Source: Alphaproteobacteria bacterium (GTDB lineage: Bacteria > Pseudomonadota > Alphaproteobacteria > Acetobacterales > Acetobacteraceae). Taken from it: a DNA stretch of 5,599 nucleotides. The position numbers and the translations under genes were made by a program. The notes beneath the pieces were generated by a model. That model searched no databases and was not told the DNA's origin. It saw only the letters and a program-made list of their open reading frames with translations. Positions within the stretch are counted from its first letter, which is position 1; each line of letters begins with the position of its first letter. Where the stretch lies: the NCBI GenBank assembly GCA_026225015.1, contig JAMFRY010000059.1:1-5599 (forward strand), in the 5' to 3' direction. Below, in pieces: positions 1 to 5,599 of this stretch.

Positions 1-766
1 CCAGGAACTGGCCGGCGGCGTGGCGGAAATCGTCATCCCGGCCGGGCCGCGCCTGGGCGGCACGGTGATCGAGGCGATCGACCTGCGCAAAGGCTTCGGC
101 GAGCGCGAATTGATCGATGGGTTGAATTTCAAGCTGCCGCCGGGCGGCATTGTCGGGGTGATCGGGCCGAATGGCGCCGGCAAAACTACCTTGTTCAAAA
201 TGATCACCGGGGTGGACAAGCCGGATTCCGGATCGTTGAAGATCGGCGAAACCGTGAAACTCGGCTATGTCGACCAGTCGCGCGATTCGCTGGACGGGAG
301 CAAAAACGTCTGGGAGGAGATCTCCGGCGGCACGGACGTGATCCATCTCGGCAAGCGCACGGTGGCCTCGCGGGCTTATGTCGGCGCCTTCAATTTCAAG
401 GGGTCCGACCAGCAAAAGAAGGTCGGCATCCTCTCCGGCGGCGAGCGCAACCGGGTGCATCTGGCGAAAATGCTGCGAACCGAGGCCAATGTCATCCTGC
501 TCGACGAGCCGACCAATGATCTGGACGTGGATACGCTGCGGGCCTTGGAAGATGCGCTGATGGAATTTCCGGGCTGCGCGGTGATCATCTCGCATGATCG
601 CTGGTTCCTGGATCGGCTGGCGACCCATATCCTGGCCTTTGAGGGCGACAGCCATGTGGAATGGTTCGAAGGCAATTTCCAGGCCTATGAGGAAGACAAG
701 CGACGCCGGCTTGGGCAGGATGCAACCGAGCCGCATCGCATCAAATACCGCCCGCTGACGCGCTAA
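1..766 (+). CDS. ettA: Energy-dependent translational throttle protein EttA (ABC-F ATPase), C-terminal half, 5' partial
   Basis: EttA is a cytosolic ABC-F protein with two ATPase domains and no membrane part. It binds the ribosomal E site and gates entry into elongation according to the ATP/ADP state. The reading frame is open to the left edge (first full codon at 2), and about 254 residues are visible, roughly the second half of a protein usually near 555 residues. The second nucleotide-binding domain is complete: Walker A GPNGAGKTT at 164-190, signature LSGGE at 431-445, Walker B ILLDEP followed by TNDLD from about 494, and the switch histidine in ISHDRWFLDR at 593-595. Stretches such as WEEISGG, SRAYVGAFNFKG and the C-terminal EPHRIKYRPL closely match E. 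coli EttA as I remember it, separating it from Uup or other ABC-F paralogs. The inter-domain linker lies outside the window. The GTG at 20 is internal and not a start. A GNAT gene follows after 12 bases. Confidence 0.95.
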   Translation, partial: QELAGGVAEIVIPAGPRLGGTVIEAIDLRKGFGERELIDGLNFKLPPGGIVGVIGPNGAGKTTLFKMITGVDKPDSGSLKIGETVKLGYVDQSRDSLDGSKNVWEEISGGTDVIHLGKRTVASRAYVGAFNFKGSDQQKKVGILSGGERNRVHLAKMLRTEANVILLDEPTNDLDVDTLRALEDALMEFPGCAVIISHDRWFLDRLATHILAFEGDSHVEWFEGNFQAYEEDKRRRLGQDATEPHRIKYRPLTR

Positions 767-778
767 ACCCTGACCGCC

Positions 779-1318
779 ATGTTATCTCCGTGGCGTCTGG
801 CGACGGCGCGGTTGATCATGACGCCGGTCGCCCCTGCCGATCTGCGCGATATTGCCGCGCTGAAAGCAGATCCGCGGGCGTTCGCGCAAATGCTGGGCGG
901 TGTGCGCGGTCCACTGCAATCGGCAGAGGAGTTGGCGCAGGATATTCGCGACTGGGGCGAATATGGCTACGGGATGTGGACGGTGCGGGCGCGGGCCGGC
1001 AACAGCTTTCTCGGCCTCACCGGATTGATGCATCGGCCGGATGGCCGCGGCGTGGCCTTGCGTTTTGCCTATCTGCCGCAGGCGCGCGGGGTGGGCCTGG
1101 CCACCGAAGCGGCGGGTGCGGCGTTACGCTACGCCCATGAAACCGTTTTGTTATCGAAAGTGATCGCCGTGGCGCGGGAAGATAACTTCGCCTCGCGCAT
1201 GGTGATCGGCGCCATTGGCATGACACATTTCGAAAATTTTAGTCGGGGTGGAATATTGCGTCTGGTTTATCGCTCAGAACGTAACATTGTTGCGGAGACG
1301 GGTGAATCTCACCGTTAG
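779..1318 (+). CDS. GNAT family N-acetyltransferase, RimJ/RimL-like
   Basis: This 179-residue protein is a predicted cytosolic acetyl-CoA-dependent N-acetyltransferase of the Acetyltransf_3 (RimJ/RimL) type. Visible signs are the N-terminal TARLIMTPVAPADL strand/helix (residues 9-22), the acetyl-CoA-binding motif A around QARGVGLATEAAGAAL (101-116), and a motif B region with N136 and S139 in REDNFASRMVIGAIGM (133-148), where family members commonly end the core fold with 'GF' or 'GM'. The length is normal for the family. It begins with ATG 12 bases after the ettA stop and has no clear Shine-Dalgarno of its own, so it is probably co-transcribed and perhaps translationally coupled. The last 30 or so codons are A+T-richer than the rest. 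The substrate cannot be read from sequence. RimJ/RimL relatives modify ribosomal protein N-termini, and the ettA neighbourhood would fit a ribosomal target, but small molecules or other proteins remain possible. Confidence 0.88.
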   Translation: MLSPWRLATARLIMTPVAPADLRDIAALKADPRAFAQMLGGVRGPLQSAEELAQDIRDWGEYGYGMWTVRARAGNSFLGLTGLMHRPDGRGVALRFAYLPQARGVGLATEAAGAALRYAHETVLLSKVIAVAREDNFASRMVIGAIGMTHFENFSRGGILRLVYRSERNIVAETGESHR

Positions 1319-1409
1319 TTCAAGCTCGGGTGAAATCATCTCCATAACTGCGATATGCGTCATTTAGCCGCTTGCGCGGGAATGCGAATTGCAACCAAAT
1401 GCCCTTACT

Positions 1410-1415
1410 GGGGGA
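1410..1415 (+). promoter_or_regulatory. Ribosome binding site deciding the start of the DUF2076-like gene
   Basis: The purine run GGGGGA ends 6 bases before the GTG at 1422. It supports that GTG over an upstream in-frame TTG at 1389, which has no comparable element. The GTG start also yields the N-terminus MTRDEHREII, which resembles the usual 'MTPEE' opening of DUF2076 proteins. Confidence 0.6.
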
Positions 1416-1421
1416 CTTTTT

Positions 1422-1748
1422 GTGACGCGCGACGAACATCGGGAGATCATCGCCTTCATTGACGAGGCCGTGCGGCCGGACCGCGCGGCGGCGCCACTGG
1501 ACGTTGAGGCGGACGCCATCATCCGGGCCTTGTTCGTGCGCAATCCGGAGGCGGCTTATCGCATTACACGGCTTGCCATGGGGCAGCGCGATGCCCTGGC
1601 GCGGTTGCAAACCGAGCTTGCCGAGGTGAAAGCAAGCACGGGCAGGACCTGGTTCTCGCGCCTGTTCCGAAAGCCAAACCGAAAACGGCGCGCTCTCCGG
1701 CGCGAACCTGATCTATCGATGGCGACCCAGAACGCAAGCGGCAGCTAA
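1422..1748 (+). CDS. Small DUF2076-like protein of unknown function
   Basis: This 108-residue protein starts at GTG with a good ribosome binding site. Residues 1-70 resemble the N-terminal part of DUF2076 proteins: an acidic helix beginning MTRDEHREIIAFIDEAV, then DVEADAIIRALFVRNPEAAY (27-46), then a helix with MGQRDALARLQTELAEV (53-69) likely to form a coiled coil. Typical DUF2076 members are roughly twice as long, with a glycine/proline-rich middle and a further C-terminal segment. Here the tail is short and strongly basic (RKPNRKRRALRR, 83-94). I see no signal peptide or membrane segment. No molecular function is established for the family to my knowledge. Its stop TAA (1746-1748) overlaps the stop of the convergent minus-strand gene. 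About 100 bases separate it from the GNAT gene, so it may have its own promoter, though no convincing -35/-10 pair was found. The family assignment is from memory of the pattern only. Confidence 0.72.
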   Translation: MTRDEHREIIAFIDEAVRPDRAAAPLDVEADAIIRALFVRNPEAAYRITRLAMGQRDALARLQTELAEVKASTGRTWFSRLFRKPNRKRRALRREPDLSMATQNASGS

Positions 1749-2116
1749 TCGCTTCCAACGTAGCGGGAAACCGTCACCACGTCATTCTCAAGCGCTTCCC
1801 TTACGCTCGCCTCGCCGGCCGGGGAGGCGAGCACACGAACGCGTTTGAAGTATGGCGCGGCGCCGGTGGCGCGGGCGCGGAACATGCGGGTGAGCGCATC
1901 CGCGGCCGGACCCCGCAAGGTACAGCAGGCGCAGCCGATGGCGTGGCCTGGGCCGGCTGCACCTGGGTCGGCCGCACCAAATTTCTTCTCGGGCAAGGCA
2001 AACCGCGCGGCGTAGCCCTCTGCGGGCATGGCGGCGCCATCTTCCACCAGCCAGGCATCTCGGTCCGGCGCGGCTGCTTCGGTGTCCACCGCGCCGAACA
2101 ATACCGGAATACGCAT
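1745..2116 (-). CDS. Small CobW/COG0523-like protein with GCxCC motif but no Walker A
   Basis: Starting at ATG 2116, the protein has 123 residues and opens MRIPVLFGAVD. Its core is GHAIGCACCTLRGPAADAL (57-75), with C62, C64 and C65 matching the GCxCC(T/S)(L/V)R metal-binding signature of CobW/COG0523 metallochaperone GTPases. The following FKRVRVLASPAGEASVREAL, then ENDVVTVSRYVGSD, runs roughly parallel to the CobW 'FDRVVIETTGLADP' segment and what follows it. The nucleotide-binding parts are missing: there is no GxxGxGK[ST] near the N-terminus and no ETTG/ESTG. The length is about a third of a full CobW protein. Codons are G/C-ended like those of the neighbours, which argues for a real gene. 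The start is uncertain: in-frame ATG 2134 and TTG 2170 are alternatives, and none has a clear ribosome binding site. It is divergent from metH and convergent with the DUF2076-like gene (4-base stop overlap). A role in metal or cobalamin handling is inference. Confidence 0.7.
   Translation of the reverse strand: MRIPVLFGAVDTEAAAPDRDAWLVEDGAAMPAEGYAARFALPEKKFGAADPGAAGPGHAIGCACCTLRGPAADALTRMFRARATGAAPYFKRVRVLASPAGEASVREALENDVVTVSRYVGSD
1805..1832. repeat. Perfect 9-base inverted repeat (hairpin) inside the CobW-like gene
   Basis: The arms GCTCGCCTC (1805-1813) and GAGGCGAGC (1824-1832) are exact reverse complements around a 10-base G+C-rich loop. The hairpin lies in the 3' part of the minus-strand gene and 56 bases past the stop of the convergent DUF2076-like gene. 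No T-run follows on either strand, so it is not a classical intrinsic terminator. It could protect or pause the 3' end of the plus-strand transcript, or may simply reflect G+C-rich coding sequence. Confidence 0.45.
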
Positions 2117-2157
2117 ATCTGAGCCGGAATCCATTGGCTGGACATGGGGGTGATCCG
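2117..2157. promoter_or_regulatory. Compact divergent control region between the CobW-like gene and metH
   Basis: If the genes start at 2116 (minus) and 2158 (plus), only 41 bases separate them, so at least one promoter must lie inside the opposite coding region. I could not find a convincing -35/-10 pair for either gene. There is no room here for a cobalamin, SAM or SAH riboswitch. The extent depends on the uncertain start of the minus-strand gene. Confidence 0.35.
2146..2156 (+). promoter_or_regulatory. Extended Shine-Dalgarno element that sets the metH start at GTG 2158
   Basis: GGGGGTGATCC matches the complement of the 16S rRNA 3' tail (GGAGGTGATCC) at 10 of 11 positions, and the one difference can still pair as G-U. 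The G-rich core ends 7 bases before the GTG at 2158, which is ideal spacing. The in-frame ATG at 2173 is 22 bases from this core and has only AAGG directly abutting it, which is too close to work. Confidence 0.75.
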
Positions 2158-5100
2158 GTGTATCTGACAAGGATGACCAAGCCGCATCTGCTCGAAATTC
2201 TGCGCGACCGCGTTCTGCTCTGCGATGGCGGCATGGGTTCGCGGGTGCAGGCGCTCACCCTCGATATCGCGCAGGATTACTGGGACAAGGAAAACTGCAC
2301 CGAAGTGCTGAACCTGTCACGCCCGGATTTGGTGCGCGACATCCATGCGGGCTATTTCGCCGCCGGCGCCGATATGGTGCAAACCAATTCCTTCGGCGGC
2401 TCGCCGATCACGCTGGCTGAATTTCAGCTTGAAGACCGCGCCTTTGAAATCAACAAGATTGCCGGCGAACTGGCGCGCGAGGCAGCGGATTCCTTCCATG
2501 ATGGCCGCACCCGCTATGTGATCGGCAGCATCGGCCCCGGCACCAAGCTGCCAAGCCTTGGCAATATCGCCTACGATCCGCTGGAAGAGGCGCTGTTTCT
2601 GCAAAGCCAGGGCCTGATCGCCGGCGGCGTGGACGCCATATTGATCGAGACCTGCCAGGATACGCTGCAGATCAAGGCGGCGGTGAACGGCGCCAAACGG
2701 GCGCGGGCGCAGGCCAATAGCGACATTCCGATTTTCGTGCAGGTGACCGTTGAGACAACCGGCACCTTGCTGGTGGGCCCGGATATCGCGGCGGCTTCAA
2801 CGGTCATCCATGCGCTGGACATTCCGATGATGGGCCTGAACTGCGCCACCGGCCCGCAGGAAATGGCCGAGCATGTGCGCTATCTGTCGCAGAACTGGCC
2901 GGGGTTGATCTCGGTTCAGCCCAATGCCGGCCTGCCCGAGCTGGTGGACGGCAAAACCCATTACCCGCTGGGCGCCGCCGAAATGGCGAGCTGGGTGGAG
3001 CGTTTCGTGATCGAGGACGGGGTGAACCTGATCGGCGGCTGCTGCGGCACCTCCATCCCGCATATTCAGGGGCTGGATGCGATGTTGAAGAGGTTGGGCA
3101 ATCCCCGCCCTGCCCCGGTTTTGCGCAAGCCGGTCTGGATTCCCTCTGTCGCCAGCCTGTATGGCGCGACGCCGCTGCGGCAGGAAAACAGCTATTTTTC
3201 CATCGGTGAGCGCTGCAACGCCAATGGCTCAAAAAAATGGCGGGAATTGCAGGAAGCGCATGATTGGGATGGCTGCGTGGCGATCGGGCGCGAGCAGGTG
3301 GCGGAGGCCTCCAACGCGCTGGATATCTGCACGGCCTTTGTCGGGCGCAATGAGACCGAGGAGATGAACCAGGTGATCACCCGCTTCACCTCCTCTGTGA
3401 ACGCGCCGCTGGTGATCGATTCCACCGAAACGCCGGTGATAGAGGCGGCGCTGAAACTGCATGGCGGCAAGCCCATCATCAACTCGATCAATTTCGAGGA
3501 TGGCGAGCACCATGCCGCGGACCGCCTGGTTTTGGCGAAGAAATTCGGCGCCGCCGTCATCGCGCTTACCATCGACGAAGTGGGCATGGCCAAGCAGCCG
3601 GAGGATAAGTTGCGCATCGCCCGGCGTTTGGTGGATTTTGCGTGCACCAAATACGGCCTGCCGCAATCGGACCTGCTGATCGACCCGCTGACGCTCACCA
3701 TCGCCACCGGCAACGAGGATGACCGCCAGCTCGGCCGCTGGACGCTGGAGGGTATTAAAGCCATCCGCGATGAATTTCCCGATATCCAGATCATCCTCGG
3801 GCTCTCCAACATTTCTTTCGGCCTGAATCCGGCGGCGCGCGCGGTGTTGAACTCGGTATTCCTCGATCTTGCGGTAAAGGCCGGCATGACCGGCGCGATC
3901 GTGCATGTATCGAAAATCCGCCCGCTGCATCTGATCGATCCGGCCGAGGTGAAAGTCTGCGAGGATTTGATCTATGACCGGCGCGAAGAGGGCTATGATC
4001 CGCTGCAGAAATTGCTGGAAATCTTCTCCGATCGCAAAGCCGTCGACGCCACCAAAAAGAAACGCTCTGAGACCGTTGAGGGGCGGTTGAAGGACCGGAT
4101 CGTCGATGGCGACCGCAAGGGGCTGACCGCGGAGCTGGATGACGCGCTGCTGGTTCATAAGCCGCTTGCGATCATCAATAATATTCTGCTGGACGGCATG
4201 AAGGTGGTTGGCGAATTATTCGGCGCCGGCAAGATGCAGCTGCCCTTCGTGCTGCAATCGGCCGAGACCATGAAGGCCGCCGTTGCCTATCTGGAACCGA
4301 TGATGGAGCGGGTGGAAGGCGAGGAGCGCGGCACCATCGTGCTCGCCACCGTGAAGGGCGATGTGCATGATATTGGCAAGAATCTGGTCGATATCATCCT
4401 CACCAATAACGGCTACAGGGTTATCAATCTCGGCATCAAGGTGAAGCTGGCCGACATGGTGAGCGCCGCCCAGGCGCATCATGCGCATGCCATCGGCATG
4501 TCCGGCCTGCTGGTGAAATCCACTGTGGTGATGCGGGAAAATCTGGAGGAGATGACCCGCCAGGGGCTGGATATTCCGGTGATGTTGGGGGGTGCGGCGC
4601 TGACCCGCAACTATGTCGAGGATGATTGCGTCGCCGCCTATGCCTGCGGCCGGGTGGCCTATGCGCGCGATGCCTTCGATGGCCTGCATCTGATGGATAA
4701 GGTCACCGGCAATGATTTCGACAATTACCTCGCGGTGATCCAGTCCAAGCGCAAGGGCAAGGCAAAAAACACCAAGCGCAAGTTGGGTACGGCCGATATC
4801 GCCGCCTTCGCGCCGGTGGACATCAAAACTGTGCAGGCGCGCCGGCATCGGCTGACGCGTGACGTGCCGGTGATCACTCCGCCCTTCTGGGGTGCGAAGA
4901 TCATCGAGGCCGCGCCCAAGGCGGTGGTACCTTTTATCAACGAACGCTCGCTGTTTCAGTTTCAATGGGGTTTCCGCAAACAGGGCAAGACCCTCGATGA
5001 TTTTCTTGGCTGGGCGCGGCAGGAATTGCGGCCGGTGATGAAACGGATGCTGGATCTGTGCGAGGCGGATCAAATACTCAAGCCGCAGGCGGTTTACGGC

Positions 5101-5599
5101 TATTGGAAAGCCGCTGGCCAGGGCAATGATCTGTTGATTTTTGACCAGGACGGCGTGAGCGAACTCGCGCGTTTCGCCTTGCCCCGCCAGCCGAAGGCGG
5201 ACGGCGAATGTATTGCGGATTTTTTCCGTGACGTGGATGATGCACAACGCGATGTGATTGGCCTGCAGGTTGTGACCGTCGGGCAGCGGGCCTCGGAAGT
5301 GGCGCGCGAATGGTTCGAGGAGAACCGCTACCAGGCCTACCTGTACCTGCATGGCATCTCGGTCGAGATGGCCGAAGCGCTGGCCGAATACACGCACAAA
5401 CGCATCCGCGCGGAGCTTGGCTTTGCCGCGGAGGATGACCGGGATTTGGATAAAATGCTGCAGCAATCCTATCGCGGCTCGCGCTATTCCTTCGGCTACC
5501 CCGCCTGCCCGAATGTGGAGGACCAGGACAAGCTGCTGGCGTTACTCGGCGCCGATCGCATCGGCATCAGCCTGTCGGACGAATACCAGCTGCACCCGG
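2158..5599 (+). CDS. metH: Cobalamin-dependent methionine synthase MetH, 3' partial
   Basis: MetH transfers the methyl group of 5-methyltetrahydrofolate to homocysteine through enzyme-bound cobalamin (EC 2.1.1.13), in the cytosol. The frame is open from the GTG to the right edge (1147 residues). Modules in order are: homocysteine domain (about 11-320), with zinc ligands C229 in GLNCATGP and C295/C296 in GGCCGT; pterin domain (about 345-610), with ERCNANGSKKW (351-361), D389, D509 and N551 in LGLSN; cobalamin cap (about 640-725); B12 domain with DVHDIG and its cobalt-ligand H737, SGLLVKS (782-788) and LGG (810-812); a basic linker (about 864-877); and the SAM-dependent reactivation domain from about 905, with RxxxGYPACP (R1109, G1113, Y1114). 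By comparison with relatives only about 20-25 residues are missing. Wording such as NANGSK, VGRNE and LGLSNISFGLNP recalls the actinobacterial-type MetH more than E. coli MetH. All key ligands are present, so it should be active. The reactivation partner reductase is not in the window. Confidence 0.97.
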   Translation, partial: MYLTRMTKPHLLEILRDRVLLCDGGMGSRVQALTLDIAQDYWDKENCTEVLNLSRPDLVRDIHAGYFAAGADMVQTNSFGGSPITLAEFQLEDRAFEINKIAGELAREAADSFHDGRTRYVIGSIGPGTKLPSLGNIAYDPLEEALFLQSQGLIAGGVDAILIETCQDTLQIKAAVNGAKRARAQANSDIPIFVQVTVETTGTLLVGPDIAAASTVIHALDIPMMGLNCATGPQEMAEHVRYLSQNWPGLISVQPNAGLPELVDGKTHYPLGAAEMASWVERFVIEDGVNLIGGCCGTSIPHIQGLDAMLKRLGNPRPAPVLRKPVWIPSVASLYGATPLRQENSYFSIGERCNANGSKKWRELQEAHDWDGCVAIGREQVAEASNALDICTAFVGRNETEEMNQVITRFTSSVNAPLVIDSTETPVIEAALKLHGGKPIINSINFEDGEHHAADRLVLAKKFGAAVIALTIDEVGMAKQPEDKLRIARRLVDFACTKYGLPQSDLLIDPLTLTIATGNEDDRQLGRWTLEGIKAIRDEFPDIQIILGLSNISFGLNPAARAVLNSVFLDLAVKAGMTGAIVHVSKIRPLHLIDPAEVKVCEDLIYDRREEGYDPLQKLLEIFSDRKAVDATKKKRSETVEGRLKDRIVDGDRKGLTAELDDALLVHKPLAIINNILLDGMKVVGELFGAGKMQLPFVLQSAETMKAAVAYLEPMMERVEGEERGTIVLATVKGDVHDIGKNLVDIILTNNGYRVINLGIKVKLADMVSAAQAHHAHAIGMSGLLVKSTVVMRENLEEMTRQGLDIPVMLGGAALTRNYVEDDCVAAYACGRVAYARDAFDGLHLMDKVTGNDFDNYLAVIQSKRKGKAKNTKRKLGTADIAAFAPVDIKTVQARRHRLTRDVPVITPPFWGAKIIEAAPKAVVPFINERSLFQFQWGFRKQGKTLDDFLGWARQELRPVMKRMLDLCEADQILKPQAVYGYWKAAGQGNDLLIFDQDGVSELARFALPRQPKADGECIADFFRDVDDAQRDVIGLQVVTVGQRASEVAREWFEENRYQAYLYLHGISVEMAEALAEYTHKRIRAELGFAAEDDRDLDKMLQQSYRGSRYSFGYPACPNVEDQDKLLALLGADRIGISLSDEYQLHP

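Noticed and set aside
1319..1421. Possible promoter or terminator between the GNAT and DUF2076-like genes
   Set aside because: Apart from the ribosome binding site at 1410-1415 I found no -35/-10 pair with acceptable spacing and no stem followed by a T-run. TTG-starting candidates gave poor -10 matches.
1493..1499. GCCACTG, matching the core of the B12 box
   Set aside because: It lies inside the DUF2076-like coding region, more than 650 bases before metH and beyond a convergent gene, and no other parts of a cobalamin riboswitch were seen around it. A 7-base match is expected by chance.
2127..2131. GAATC, a possible CcrM (GANTC) methylation site in the divergent spacer
   Set aside because: GANTC sites occur repeatedly elsewhere in the window, including inside genes, so one copy here carries no weight.
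2132..2170. Longer forms of the CobW-like protein starting at ATG 2134 or TTG 2170
   Set aside because: Neither has a ribosome binding site, the extra residues look unstructured, and the TTG form would overlap the metH start. MRIPVLFG at 2116 resembles the 'IPV' opening of CobW proteins, so it was preferred, with low certainty.
3229..4158. Minus-strand open frame (309 codons) opposite the pterin domain of metH
   Set aside because: It is antisense to well-conserved metH sequence, its length is explained by G/C-ended codons on the coding strand, and the product has no family pattern.
4216..5466. Long minus-strand open frame (416 codons) opposite the 3' half of metH
   Set aside because: It is the antisense shadow of metH. 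The plus strand encodes unmistakable B12 and reactivation domains here, while the antisense product is rich in His/Gln/Gly with no recognisable domain.

Overview
This window of roughly 60% G+C looks like ordinary chromosomal DNA of an alphaproteobacterium, most likely a member of the Acetobacteraceae/Rhodospirillales. The inference rests on base composition, codon choice and the character of the encoded proteins as I remember relatives; no search was possible. I see no phage, transposon, CRISPR array, rRNA or tRNA. Genes cover almost the whole window.

Left part (1-1318, plus strand): the C-terminal half of the ABC-F translation factor EttA runs in from the left edge. It is followed after 12 bases by a RimJ/RimL-type GNAT acetyltransferase, so the two probably share a transcript. 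A gap of about 100 bases and then a small DUF2076-like protein (1422-1748) follow.

Middle (1745-2157): a small minus-strand gene faces the DUF2076-like gene tail to tail, and their stop codons overlap by 4 bases. Its product carries the GCxCC metal-binding signature of CobW/COG0523 GTPases but has no Walker A motif. It is therefore a 'headless' CobW-like protein. This is the most interesting object in the window.

Right part (2158-5599, plus strand): cobalamin-dependent methionine synthase MetH is nearly complete, with all four modules present and only an estimated 20-25 C-terminal residues beyond the right edge. A very strong Shine-Dalgarno element places its start at a GTG at 2158, not at the ATG at 2173. 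MetH and the CobW-like gene diverge from a control region of only about 41 bases. A metal/cofactor-type protein is thus head to head with the cell's main B12 enzyme, which suggests a link to cobalamin or zinc supply for methionine synthesis. That link is inference from position and one motif only. No B12 or S-adenosyl-compound riboswitch was recognised upstream of metH.
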